Part shown: positions 17,901 to 25,828 of the stretch, piece after piece
Layout: every line of letters begins with the position of its first letter
How positions within the stretch are numbered: the first letter of the stretch is position 1
Assembly (NCBI GenBank): GCA_947088865.1
Contig: CAMUHY010000017.1
Span: 1 to 64,000 of the forward strand
Origin: an uncultured Eubacterium sp.
GTDB lineage: Bacteria; Bacillota; Clostridia; Lachnospirales; Lachnospiraceae
Direction: 5' to 3'
Length of the DNA stretch: 64,000 bases
The notes under the pieces: model-generated
What the model was told of the DNA's origin: nothing
The model's database searches: none
Seen by the model: the letters and a program-made list of their open reading frames with translations, nothing else
Made by a program: the position numbers and the translations under genes

Positions 17901-20138
17901 AGTACATCAGGTACACCAGACCAACCAGGAGTAGAGCTTAAGAGAGAATCTGTTGATATTTCTAAAGGACTTACTGCTTTACAAGAAGTTGGTACAGCAT
18001 CAGGTGTTTATGGAACTGTAACAGTCTATGAAGATACACCTGCTCAAGTATTAGCTGAACTGACAACTCCAGAAGAACCTAAGGTAATTGACGGACAGAC
18101 ATATACAGCATTTATTCAGGGTTCAACCAATGCAAATACTCATGGAGAAACAGTTCCTGCTACGGGAACAGCAACATTTGTATTTTCACCAAAGATAGAT
18201 TGTTCTGTTACATTGCATTCAAGAGCAACATCTAAAACTTGGTGGTTTGTAGAATCACCAGACGGTGCTAATATAAGCGCAAAGCAAAAAGATACCGTTA
18301 ATAATGGAATGATTGAAGAAGTAATGACCTTTAACTTGAAGGCAGGCAATAAATACTATTATTCAGCAGATGGTTCTAAGCCAATGGTTTATGGTATATA
18401 CTTTGATAAACCAGTGGATGATGCACAGTCACTTATCACACCAACAGCCAGTGCAGCTCCTGCAGTTGCAGCAGAAACAGAACCAACAGCGACAGAACGT
18501 AAAGTAAAACTTACATGGGATGCTGTAACAAATGATACACCAGTATTTTATGGTGTAGACACTTATGTTGATGGCGTAAAAGTGGATATGGTTGATGGCA
18601 TTACAGAGCCTACAACAACAATCAGTGGATTGTCATCAGGTGTGGCATATACATTTAAGGTATATGTAAGTGAAAAAGGTGATAGTGCTAATGCTATGAC
18701 TACAACAGGTGTTAATAAGACTTTGGTTGGTGAGACAAACTTTACAGTTAGTGGTGATAAAGATACAGCACCAATTACAGTGAATACTGAAAATACAAAG
18801 ATAAGCAGCCTTGCAAGTGCAATTTATACATGTGCACATGGTACATGGACAAATGCTAAAAAACAAGATGCAAGAGTGCGTGGTTATAAAATTTATGCAA
18901 ATGGTACTTATATCAAGACACTTTATAATTATCAAATTGCAAATTATACAAAAGTTGATTCAGTAATTAGCCAGATAGGACGTCTTACACCAGGCATGGT
19001 AAATAGTGTAGAGATTGTTGCATTTACAGATGCAGGTGTTGAATATAAGTATCTAGCAGCAACAGTTGAGACACTTAAGAACTATGATTATAAAGCTCCA
19101 GTATGGGCAACCGATGCAAAATTAACAGCAACAGCTCAAGAAAATGGTGATGTTGTATTAACATGGCCAGCAGCAACAGATGATACAAAGGTTGGCGGTT
19201 ACAGAGTATATGTAGATGGAGTGCCAGTATATGCAGATGCAAATACAAAAGCATTCAATCCAGTAAATGGAACAAAGACTACTGCTGATACAACATACAC
19301 ATTGACAGGACTTGACCTTACAAAATCACATACAATCACAGTACAGGCTGGTGATACATGGTGGAAAGCTGAAGAAGGTATGGGTTCTTATGACAAGATG
19401 GCAGGATTTAACTGGACTGTAAAAGGACTTACAACAATTGTAGGTGAAGGAGGAAATACTCCTGTTGACCCTAATCCTCCAGTTGACCCAAACCCACCAG
19501 AAGAAGATTACAAGTTTGACATTGTGGGAGATGAAAACATTGCCATAACAAATAATGGAAATGAGATGAATATTAAACAGACTGCTGTTAATGGAAGAAT
19601 GAATGTTACAGCAAAAAATTTCTCAGGAAATGGTGTTTCATGGGTTTTATTTCCTAAGTCAGAAGCCGTTAATAAAATGACTTTAAAAGTAAAAGTTAAT
19701 TCATTTGAAGAGGGCAATGTTAATTCAGGCGTTTTTGTAGGTGCTTTTGCAGGAGAATTTCAAAAAGACAAAGAGCATTTGTTTAATTCTATGTCCATCA
19801 GAAATCAAACAAGTGACAATGCAGTATCTCCATATTGGGTTAAGGTAAATACAAAAGATGCAAGTAAAGATGGTAATTCAGGAAACGGAAGTCCAAAAGC
19901 AACATATGCTGTTGGAGACACATATACTGTAACCGTTGAAAAGAAAGATGGAGGGTATACAATCTCATGGCAGTTAGGAAGTGCAACAGCAGTATCAAAA
20001 ACATTTGCAGCAACAGATTCTTATCTTATAGACCAAGCTGCACAATTTGGTATAGCAGTAACTAGCGCCGATGTAACAATATCTGATTGGGTTGCTTACG
20101 ATGCAAGTGGAAATACAGTATATGAGCAGGGAAAGTAA
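14901..20138 (+). CDS. Secreted multidomain GH28 polygalacturonase with internal dockerin-like repeats (copy 2)
   Basis: A 1745-aa tandem paralogue of the preceding gene. Signal peptide, Fn3-like module and GH28 catalytic domain are conserved (NGDG, GDDN, GHG and R-F-K motifs all present). It differs after the catalytic domain: a dockerin-like double repeat sits in the middle (GDVNDNGKID about residue 847, ADINGDKEVN about 880) inserted within a beta-sandwich region. A second binding-like domain, three Fn3-like repeats, a Pro-rich linker (PVDPNPPVDPNPP) and a C-terminal domain of about 210 residues with a jelly-roll look (SWVLFPKSEAVNKMTLKVKV) follow. That last domain is absent from copy 1 and I do not recognise its family; a lectin-like or carbohydrate-binding role is inference. 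Confidence 0.9.
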   Translation: MKKGMMRVASVVMSVTVAMSTFGLGGTTATAAGLPTTDGHDKYVDKAVFDVIGSDTFGTKPLDSPLFDKTKGSSNITNLQVPVLAYDDTSIGVVWNKPEKYDNVADYKVWVNGELKETARENFKKNSAWTATYMEAFYDYYNTQGKSDVEMVNVDIHSFRATNLTPDTEYTIKVVAIDKDGKELGEAQEIKQRTTKTPEVVNIKDFGAETSEGYTTYDDTINAFVEKNTKAIQAAIDACPVGGKVVVPEGIFVTGALWLKSDMTLEVNGTLWASPNSDHFEIGFLMYPFYTDTRGWGLVNAMSADESAPVKNVRVTGNGTLYGNGWKYGSGSNIDGDGLVSNKGKYTQAGDPTEDKATWGLPRYCGGGNINVFYQGIQSKDSAYKYLKNTGKYTEEQIQALIDAKTSAEATAAVSAMKLDKNSSDIKNAYATRSSLLIMRNCENVYVGDITIENPSNHSVNILDSRKIATTNVKVFSYDGNNGDGLGFGCSMDVICWGNFTDTGDDNLGFGASVGEGARDCDIQTNSEIWMFDNFVREGHGGLAAGSHTGNGIQDVLFEDTVMNHIDMAFRFKSAPTNGGFGANITMRDCAVADTNQGWVLTTSYGDPNSASSTEWAEIGEFYNFASYNISVYTVVQNTIQVLADVDPVGSPSKPLHSHHNLYFQDVTFGNVGTNGSYKNKNGWETLIGCENAVFYNVFTKSYSQKAIDKKTDKAWNNIQYCKNLIFQGTTMDSVNACLDKMNAAMSPITVTSNTIKAENVDGGGDEPIVTDTVIFDADQIVSADGTSGLTAVGENATENADGTFTYEKAPWTTAKSGGFAKDYPEITHVAKSPTRVAQVAALKVGDVNDNGKIDAPDAVLLRKVCAKMTVTYNEAAADINGDKEVNILDAVLLLKHLAGQDVGLSEGSGFVNADGKIPTAGSYLKYDASKNGTLSIFHHAKGVGKDYYVVDSDGTVVTKYTSASTGDEYVISKAEVKAGKSYYIYSNKNAEIYRVAFEASTSGTPDQPGVELKRESVDISKGLTALQEVGTASGVYGTVTVYEDTPAQVLAELTTPEEPKVIDGQTYTAFIQGSTNANTHGETVPATGTATFVFSPKIDCSVTLHSRATSKTWWFVESPDGANISAKQKDTVNNGMIEEVMTFNLKAGNKYYYSADGSKPMVYGIYFDKPVDDAQSLITPTASAAPAVAAETEPTATERKVKLTWDAVTNDTPVFYGVDTYVDGVKVDMVDGITEPTTTISGLSSGVAYTFKVYVSEKGDSANAMTTTGVNKTLVGETNFTVSGDKDTAPITVNTENTKISSLASAIYTCAHGTWTNAKKQDARVRGYKIYANGTYIKTLYNYQIANYTKVDSVISQIGRLTPGMVNSVEIVAFTDAGVEYKYLAATVETLKNYDYKAPVWATDAKLTATAQENGDVVLTWPAATDDTKVGGYRVYVDGVPVYADANTKAFNPVNGTKTTADTTYTLTGLDLTKSHTITVQAGDTWWKAEEGMGSYDKMAGFNWTVKGLTTIVGEGGNTPVDPNPPVDPNPPEEDYKFDIVGDENIAITNNGNEMNIKQTAVNGRMNVTAKNFSGNGVSWVLFPKSEAVNKMTLKVKVNSFEEGNVNSGVFVGAFAGEFQKDKEHLFNSMSIRNQTSDNAVSPYWVKVNTKDASKDGNSGNGSPKATYAVGDTYTVTVEKKDGGYTISWQLGSATAVSKTFAATDSYLIDQAAQFGIAVTSADVTISDWVAYDASGNTVYEQGK

Positions 20139-20205
20139 GATTAATTTTAAAACAATTATAATTTATTGTATTTTATAAGTTAATCCTATTAAAAATTGCA
20201 AAAAT

Positions 20206-20250
20206 AAAAAGAGAGTGGTGGCAGAATATTCTGTCATCACTCTTTTATTT
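20206..20250 (+). terminator. Terminator after polygalacturonase copy 2
   Basis: AAAGAGAGTGGTGGCAGAA pairs with TTCTGTCATCACTCTTT (GU pairs included), followed by a T-rich stretch. Confidence 0.85.
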
Positions 20251-20481
20251 TATTTGACATGAAAATCCTCACTTCCTTACTGACTTTTTGCGCAAAAAAA
20301 ATTTTTTAAATGTTGTTTTTACAGTTACACTATTTTGAGTCAACAAAACGAGTGAAACCTTACTAATGAAGCTTCTCATTTAAGAAACAGAGGAAGACTT
20401 GTTTTTTAAAAGTGCTATGAAATCAAATAGTTGTAACAATAAACAAAAAAATAAATAAAAATAAATATTTTATAAAAAATA

Positions 20482-20535
20482 TTGACCGTTAGTCATTTTA
20501 TGGTATAATGCACAATATAAATGACTAACAGTCAT
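20482..20535 (+). promoter_or_regulatory. Promoter and paired operators of the MMPL operon
   Basis: TTGACC (20482-20487), a 16-nt spacer and TATAAT (20504-20509). The palindrome ATGACTAACAGTCAT (20521-20535, 6-bp arms, 3-nt centre) lies just downstream of the -10. A second, inverted copy TGACCGTTAGTCA (20483-20495) overlaps the -35. Two operator copies bracketing a promoter fit repression by a dimeric regulator of TetR type. The rest of the 20139-20679 gap holds the terminator and the family A leader. Confidence 0.75.
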
Positions 20536-20591
20536 TTTTTTATGTAACTAAAGAAATTATTTTTCTGTGGGAGGTTGAAAATTTTTGACTA

Positions 20592-20672
20592 CAAGATTTG
20601 TGTCTGTGTGCTGCTTGTCACAAACTTGTAAAAACATTTTATTTGTTGGGCAAAAGCAGTGCAGAAATGAGG
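20592..20672 (+). promoter_or_regulatory. Family A pseudoknot leader (copy A2), upstream of the MMPL gene
   Basis: Stem 1 ACAAG-a-TTTGTG with CACAAACTTGT; loop TGTGCTGCTT (20607-20616) complementary over 10 bp (two GU) to AAGCAGTGCA (20654-20663). GAGG (20669-20672) follows 5 nt later and the ATG is 7 nt beyond. It lies about 85 nt downstream of the mapped -10 and so is transcribed. Confidence 0.7.
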
Positions 20673-20679
20673 TTAGAAA

Positions 20680-22782
20680 ATGGAAAAAGTTGGTAGAGCC
20701 ATCGTCAAGATTAGGATTCCTATTTTAATTGCAAGTATTTTGCTGTTAGTTCCTGCGGCGTTTGGCTATTTTAGGACACGTGTCAATTATGATATTCTTT
20801 ATTATCTGCCTAAAGAAATTGACACTATGCAGGGGCAGGATATACTTCTTGATGAATTTCAAAAGGGAGCATATGCAATTTTAATTACAGAGGGAATAGA
20901 AGGAAATGATTTGAATCAATTGGAAGATAAGATTGCAGATATAGATGGCGTTGCTAAATTGATATCATACAATCATCTTGCAGGAGCGTTTCCATTAGAG
21001 ATGCTTCCAGAAAAATATTCAAAGCAGTTTTATAACCATGAAACCGATGCAACAATGTTTGCTATATTTTTTGAAGATACAACTTCAAGTGATTCTACGA
21101 TGGAAGCAATTAAAAGTATACGAAAGGTTACAGACGGGCAGTGTTTTGTTAGCGGTATGTCCGCAGTAGTGACGGATACAAAGTCGCTTTCTGAAAAAGA
21201 AACGCCAATATATGTTGCAGTTGCAGTTGTTTTGGCATGTATTGTCCTTGCCTTGTTTATGGATTCCTTTCTTGTACCAGTATTTTTTATGTTAAGTATT
21301 GGTATGGCAATTGTATATAATCTTGGTTCTAATATTTTTCTAGGCGAGGTTTCTTATATAACAAAAGCGTTAGCGGCAGTATTACAGCTTGGTGTGACAT
21401 TGGATTATTCTATTTTTTTATGGCACAGCTATAAAGAAATGAAAAATGATTATCCAAACGACCATAAGGAAGCGATGGCACATGCAATTGGAAATACAAT
21501 TACATCCGTAGTTGGTTCTTCTATTACAACGGTAGCTGGTTTTATTGCATTGTGTTTTATGAGTTTTACATTGGGTAAAGACTTGGGTATTGTTATGGCA
21601 AAAGGCGTTGTATTTGGTGTTATTGGCTGTGTTACGATATTGCCGGCTATGATACTTACATTTGACAAAGCATTAGAAAAGACCACACACAGAGAATTAC
21701 TCCCTGCAAGATTTGATAAAGTTGCAGGATTTGTTGTAAAAAGAAGTTATCTTTTTTTAATACTGTTTGTGATTTTGCTTTTTCCAGCAATTTACGGATA
21801 CAATAACACAAAAGTTTACTATGATTTGGCAAGTACGCTTCCAGAAGATTTGGAGTGTACCATTGCCAATAAAAAGCTGGAAGAAAATTTTGATATAAAT
21901 TCCATGTATATGATTCTTGCAGATACCCATTTGTCCAGTAAAGAAGTCAATAAAATGGTAGATAATATCAATCAATTAGATGGTGTAACATTTGCGTTAA
22001 GTCTTGATTCCGTCGTTGGCAATGAATTGCCTCAAGAGTTTATTCCATCAACAATTAGAAATGAATTAAAAGGCGATAATCACCAAATTATAATGGTTGC
22101 ATCCGATTATAAGATTGCATCGGATGAAATTAATACACAAATTGATGCCGTTGATACCATTGCTAAGAAATATGACCATACTTCAATGGTTATAGGCGAA
22201 GCTCCTTGTACAAAAGATTTGATTACAATTACAGACAGAGACTTTAAAATTGTCAGCATTGTGTCAATTGGAGCGATATTTGCAATTATTTTATTGGTAT
22301 TTCGGTCTATTTCATTGCCTGTTATTTTAGTATCAGCTATTGAATTTGCTATATTTGTCAATATGGGATTGCCATATTATCTAAATACAACAATTCCATT
22401 TATCGCATCAGTCGTTATTGGAACGATACAGTTAGGTGCAACCGTTGATTATGCAATTTTAATGACAACGCGATACAAAAAAGAGCGATATAGTGGCTGT
22501 GAAAAGAAGGAGGCTATCTGCACAGCGTTGTCAACATCAATTCCTTCTATTATTGTCAGTGCATTAGGATTTTTTGCAGCAACATTTGGCGTTGGTTTGA
22601 TATCGAGTGTTGATATGATTGGTTCATTATGTATGTTGATGGCACGAGGTGCAATTATTAGTATGTTTGTTGTTATTTTTGTGCTTCCTTCATTATTTGT
22701 TGTATTTGATAAAGTAATTATTCATTCTAGTATTGGATTTTTCCAAAAAAATGTGAAAGGTAGGGAATATAGTTATGATTAA
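20680..22782 (+). CDS. MMPL/RND superfamily exporter
   Basis: A 700-aa polytopic membrane protein with two homologous halves, each with an N-terminal transmembrane helix, a large extracytoplasmic loop and a bundle of about five helices. This is the 12-helix RND/MMPL layout. Characteristic segments include GVTLDYSIFLWHSYKE and GATVDYAILMTTRYKKE, the conserved Asp-Tyr of helices 4 and 10. MMPL proteins export lipids or lipophilic compounds using the proton gradient; the substrate here is unknown. It overlaps the next gene by 8 nt, so the two products probably form one system. Expression should be governed by the operators at 20483 and 20521 and by the leader at 20592. Confidence 0.9.
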   Translation: MEKVGRAIVKIRIPILIASILLLVPAAFGYFRTRVNYDILYYLPKEIDTMQGQDILLDEFQKGAYAILITEGIEGNDLNQLEDKIADIDGVAKLISYNHLAGAFPLEMLPEKYSKQFYNHETDATMFAIFFEDTTSSDSTMEAIKSIRKVTDGQCFVSGMSAVVTDTKSLSEKETPIYVAVAVVLACIVLALFMDSFLVPVFFMLSIGMAIVYNLGSNIFLGEVSYITKALAAVLQLGVTLDYSIFLWHSYKEMKNDYPNDHKEAMAHAIGNTITSVVGSSITTVAGFIALCFMSFTLGKDLGIVMAKGVVFGVIGCVTILPAMILTFDKALEKTTHRELLPARFDKVAGFVVKRSYLFLILFVILLFPAIYGYNNTKVYYDLASTLPEDLECTIANKKLEENFDINSMYMILADTHLSSKEVNKMVDNINQLDGVTFALSLDSVVGNELPQEFIPSTIRNELKGDNHQIIMVASDYKIASDEINTQIDAVDTIAKKYDHTSMVIGEAPCTKDLITITDRDFKIVSIVSIGAIFAIILLVFRSISLPVILVSAIEFAIFVNMGLPYYLNTTIPFIASVVIGTIQLGATVDYAILMTTRYKKERYSGCEKKEAICTALSTSIPSIIVSALGFFAATFGVGLISSVDMIGSLCMLMARGAIISMFVVIFVLPSLFVVFDKVIIHSSIGFFQKNVKGREYSYD

Positions 22783-25459
22783 GAAAAAATTATTTAGATA
22801 TACATCAGTTTTATTATGTGCTTCTATAATGGCAATGAGTTTAACTGCTTGTCAGTCAAACAGTGCAAGTATATCGGTAGATAATCTTGTTGAAATTTCA
22901 CAAAATAGTGGAAATAGCAGTTCATTGGAAAAAATATTAAATGACACCTTATCTCAAAGTGTAAATACAAGTTCTTCTAAGGAAAATAGCAAGGAAGAAA
23001 CAGTGTATGTATTTGCAGATGCCACAGGTAAACAAAATAAATTAATTGTGAATGAAAAATTAAAAAATGCTTCAAAAGCTTCAACCATTAATGATACAAC
23101 CAATTTAAAGGATGTTAAAAATATAAATGGAGATGAGACGTTTCAAACAAACGGCAGTCAAGTTACATGGAGCGCCGACGGAAAAGATATCACATATCAG
23201 GGAACATATAATGAAGAGGCACCTGTGACAATGAATGTAAAATATTATCTTAATGATAAGGAAATAACAGCAGATGAGCTTGCAGGAAAAAGCGGCAAAG
23301 TAAAAATTCGATTTGATTATACCAATAATCTTAAAAAACAGATTGTTGTAAATGGTAAGAACAAAGAGGCTTATGTGCCATTTACAATGATAACGGGTAT
23401 GATTTTATCTTCGGATAAATTTAGCAATATTGAAGTTACCAATGGAAAAATGATTGAATCCGACAAAGGAAATATTGTAGTTGGCATTACAATGCCAGGA
23501 TTGAAAGAAAGTTTGAATTTGAGTTTTGATGGTAAATTAGCGGATGTGGATATACCACAATATTTTGAAATGACGGCTGATGTAAATGACTTTGAGCTTG
23601 ATATGACAATGTCCGTTGCCACAAGCAATGCCTTTACTGCTGCAAATCTTGATGAACTGAATTTTGATAAAATTACAGATAAAGTTGATACATTAACTAC
23701 TGCTGGAAATCAGTTAGAAGATGGTACAAAACAGCTTGCAGACGGTGTTTCGGCTTTACATGATAAAGTGCCCGAATTAAAAGACGGCGTTGCAAAGCTT
23801 GATGATGGCGCAAGTGCTTTGAAGAACGGAGCAACACAGCTTGATGATGGCGCAAATGCTTTGCAGGGTGGAGTAATACAGCTTGATGGCGGAGTAGATA
23901 CTTTAAAAGATGGAGCGATACAACTTGATGATGGCATGAGCGTTTTAAAAGATGGGACAGCACAGCTTGATGGGGGCGTGAGCGCTTTGCAAGATGGAAC
24001 AGCAAAACTTTATGAGGGAAGCAGTGTATTACAGTCTGGTCTTGGTGAATATACAACAGGTGTTTTGGCGGCATCCGATGGAAGTATTCAGGTTGATGAG
24101 GGGGCAAGTCAGTTGCTTGCTGGTATCAATGCGTACTCAGAAAGTATGAGAACACAAATTGTAACAGGCATTGCTCAGCTTAGCATTGGAGCTGGAAAAC
24201 TCAGCACAGGAATTGATACGCTTGGCACAATGATGACAGAATCATTTGCCCAGATTAAACAAAATGCACAGTCTTATGGAGCAAAATATAATGAATCCAT
24301 AACACAAGCTTCTTTTATACAAACGCTTGCAACAACTAATATGGGCGCAGGAAGTATTAATGATAATCTTAAAAAGATTGCACAAGGTATTAATGCGTCA
24401 TCGGGAAAAAATATAGAATTTGCAGAAATTACACCAGCGACAGATTTAGAGGGAAATCTTACAGATACAGAATATGTGACTGGATTAATTGCAAAATATA
24501 TGGATTCCTATGCGGCAGCAGTTGGCTATAATGATGTTCTTGGCGAGCTTAACGCAGCAATAAATCAGGCAAGTAAGGGTGCAGTAACTTCTGTTAGCAA
24601 CGCCTATATGAAAGAAATGCAGCTTTTGGTAAGCGCAGTAGGAAACGGCAGTGTTGCCACTGCATTAAATCAGGTATATTCTGGCGCTGAAAATGACAAT
24701 GTTTCTCTTTCACAAAGTTTAAAAGATTTGTCTGATGGGGGAAAAGAAGTAAGCAACGGCGCGCAAAAACTTCAAGCTGGTATTGGTACATTTGAGGGGC
24801 TTACAGAGGAAACCATAAAAGAGATAAAAAATGATACGCTTTGTTCGGCATTATTTAAGCTTCAGGCAGGCGCTGCACAATTATCAGGAGGAACCTCGCA
24901 GCTTCAATCTGGATTGTCACAGTTAAAAGCAAACAATGATAAATTAAATAAAGGAGCTGCCAATTTACAGGCTGGAAGCTCACAGCTTCAGGCAGGCGCT
25001 AAAGATTTAAAAAATGGCACATTACAGCTTACAGCAGGCGCAAACGATTTAAAGAAAGGAACATTGCAGCTTACAGCAGGCGCGAACAGCTTAAAAGGCG
25101 GTACATTACAGCTTTTGACAGGTGCAAATGATTTGAAAAATGGCACATCACAACTTTTGACAGGTACAAAGGATTTAAAAAATGGCACATCACAGCTTTT
25201 GGATGCATCAAATACACTTGCAGATGGAGTTGGTCAATTGAATGAGGGTGCGATAACATTAAATGATGGTATGGTGGAATTTAATACAACAGGTATAAGT
25301 AAAATTGCAGATTTGATAAATAATGATATGAATGAAGCAATAGATGCAATTAAAAAGGTTGCGGAGCTTGGAAATGATTATCAGTCATTTGCGGGAAAAT
25401 CTCAAGATGTAAAGGGAAACGTTAAATTTATTTACAAGACAGAAGGTATTACAAAATAA
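22775..25459 (+). CDS. Repeat-rich lipoprotein with YhgE/Pip-type heptad-like repeats
   Basis: An 894-aa predicted lipoprotein; the signal sequence ends in the lipobox LTAC (Cys26). After a beta-rich region (about residues 60-290) come two long arrays of 14-residue units of the type QLxxGANxLxxG, seen at about 345-420 and 735-815. Between them is a helical segment. Such repeats are typical of YhgE/Pip-like proteins, where they form extended coils; the usual C-terminal membrane helices are absent, so the lipid anchor is the only membrane attachment seen. Co-translation with the MMPL exporter suggests a periplasm-equivalent adaptor role, which is inference. Confidence 0.8.
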   Translation: MIKKKLFRYTSVLLCASIMAMSLTACQSNSASISVDNLVEISQNSGNSSSLEKILNDTLSQSVNTSSSKENSKEETVYVFADATGKQNKLIVNEKLKNASKASTINDTTNLKDVKNINGDETFQTNGSQVTWSADGKDITYQGTYNEEAPVTMNVKYYLNDKEITADELAGKSGKVKIRFDYTNNLKKQIVVNGKNKEAYVPFTMITGMILSSDKFSNIEVTNGKMIESDKGNIVVGITMPGLKESLNLSFDGKLADVDIPQYFEMTADVNDFELDMTMSVATSNAFTAANLDELNFDKITDKVDTLTTAGNQLEDGTKQLADGVSALHDKVPELKDGVAKLDDGASALKNGATQLDDGANALQGGVIQLDGGVDTLKDGAIQLDDGMSVLKDGTAQLDGGVSALQDGTAKLYEGSSVLQSGLGEYTTGVLAASDGSIQVDEGASQLLAGINAYSESMRTQIVTGIAQLSIGAGKLSTGIDTLGTMMTESFAQIKQNAQSYGAKYNESITQASFIQTLATTNMGAGSINDNLKKIAQGINASSGKNIEFAEITPATDLEGNLTDTEYVTGLIAKYMDSYAAAVGYNDVLGELNAAINQASKGAVTSVSNAYMKEMQLLVSAVGNGSVATALNQVYSGAENDNVSLSQSLKDLSDGGKEVSNGAQKLQAGIGTFEGLTEETIKEIKNDTLCSALFKLQAGAAQLSGGTSQLQSGLSQLKANNDKLNKGAANLQAGSSQLQAGAKDLKNGTLQLTAGANDLKKGTLQLTAGANSLKGGTLQLLTGANDLKNGTSQLLTGTKDLKNGTSQLLDASNTLADGVGQLNEGAITLNDGMVEFNTTGISKIADLINNDMNEAIDAIKKVAELGNDYQSFAGKSQDVKGNVKFIYKTEGITK
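23798..24020 (+). repeat. 42-nt tandem coding repeat, block 1
   Basis: Units beginning CTTGATGATGGCG recur at 23798, 23840, 23882, 23924, 23966 and 24008, exactly 42 nt apart (14 codons). Confidence 0.85.
24983..25206 (+). repeat. 42-nt tandem coding repeat, block 2
   Basis: Units beginning CAGCTTACAGCAGG or CAGCTTTTGACAGG recur at 24983, 25025, 25067, 25109, 25151 and 25193, exactly 42 nt apart. Confidence 0.85.
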
Positions 25460-25509
25460 GAGTTTTTATAAAATTTAAAGCTGTTACATTAAACAAAAAA
25501 ATAAAATTT

Positions 25510-25661
25510 AACCTTATCAAGGAAGTCCCCCACTTCAATGCTGCAAAGGTATAAATGGGGGTGGGGACTTGCTTGTTTCAGTGGGAGTATAAGCTCCCAC
25601 TGAAAAGCTACGATAGTAGCTATGAGGTTATGAGCAAGTAGCGTAGCGCGAATATCCGCTT
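25510..25661 (+). repeat. Family B structured element, complete copy (B1)
   Basis: Closing stem TAACCTTAT/ATGAGGTTA encloses three hairpins: AAGTCCCC/GGGGACTT with inner CCCCCA..TGGGGG, CAGTGGGAG/CTCCCACTG, and AGCTAC/GTAGCT. A 3' tail CAAGTAGCGTAGC and a small ATCCGC hairpin follow. Full copies also lie at 30588 and 62952. No open reading frame is present. Confidence 0.75.
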
Positions 25662-25673
25662 AGCCCTTTTAAT

Positions 25674-25776
25674 GGGGCTGTCGCAAAATAGAACTTTGAT
25701 TCTATATATAGTGGTTATAATGATAAATTGAAACTATATATAGTATTTAAACTTCTTTTTGCAACAGCCCCTTTTT
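25674..25776 (+). repeat. Family C inverted-repeat element (C1)
   Basis: About 100 bp bounded by GGGGCTGTCGCAAAA and TTTTTGCAACAGCCCC, with a T run outside the right end. The ends resemble terminal inverted repeats of IS-derived miniature elements and can also act as a terminator. Copies: 31163, 42859 and, shorter, 47420. Confidence 0.65.
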
Positions 25777-25828
25777 GATATTTTAAAATAAAATGTTATT
25801 TGGTTATTTGTGATAAAACGATAAACTA

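Noticed and set aside
23798-25206. CRISPR or mobile repeats at 42-nt period
   Set aside because: The units are in-frame coding repeats of one long open frame with no spacers.
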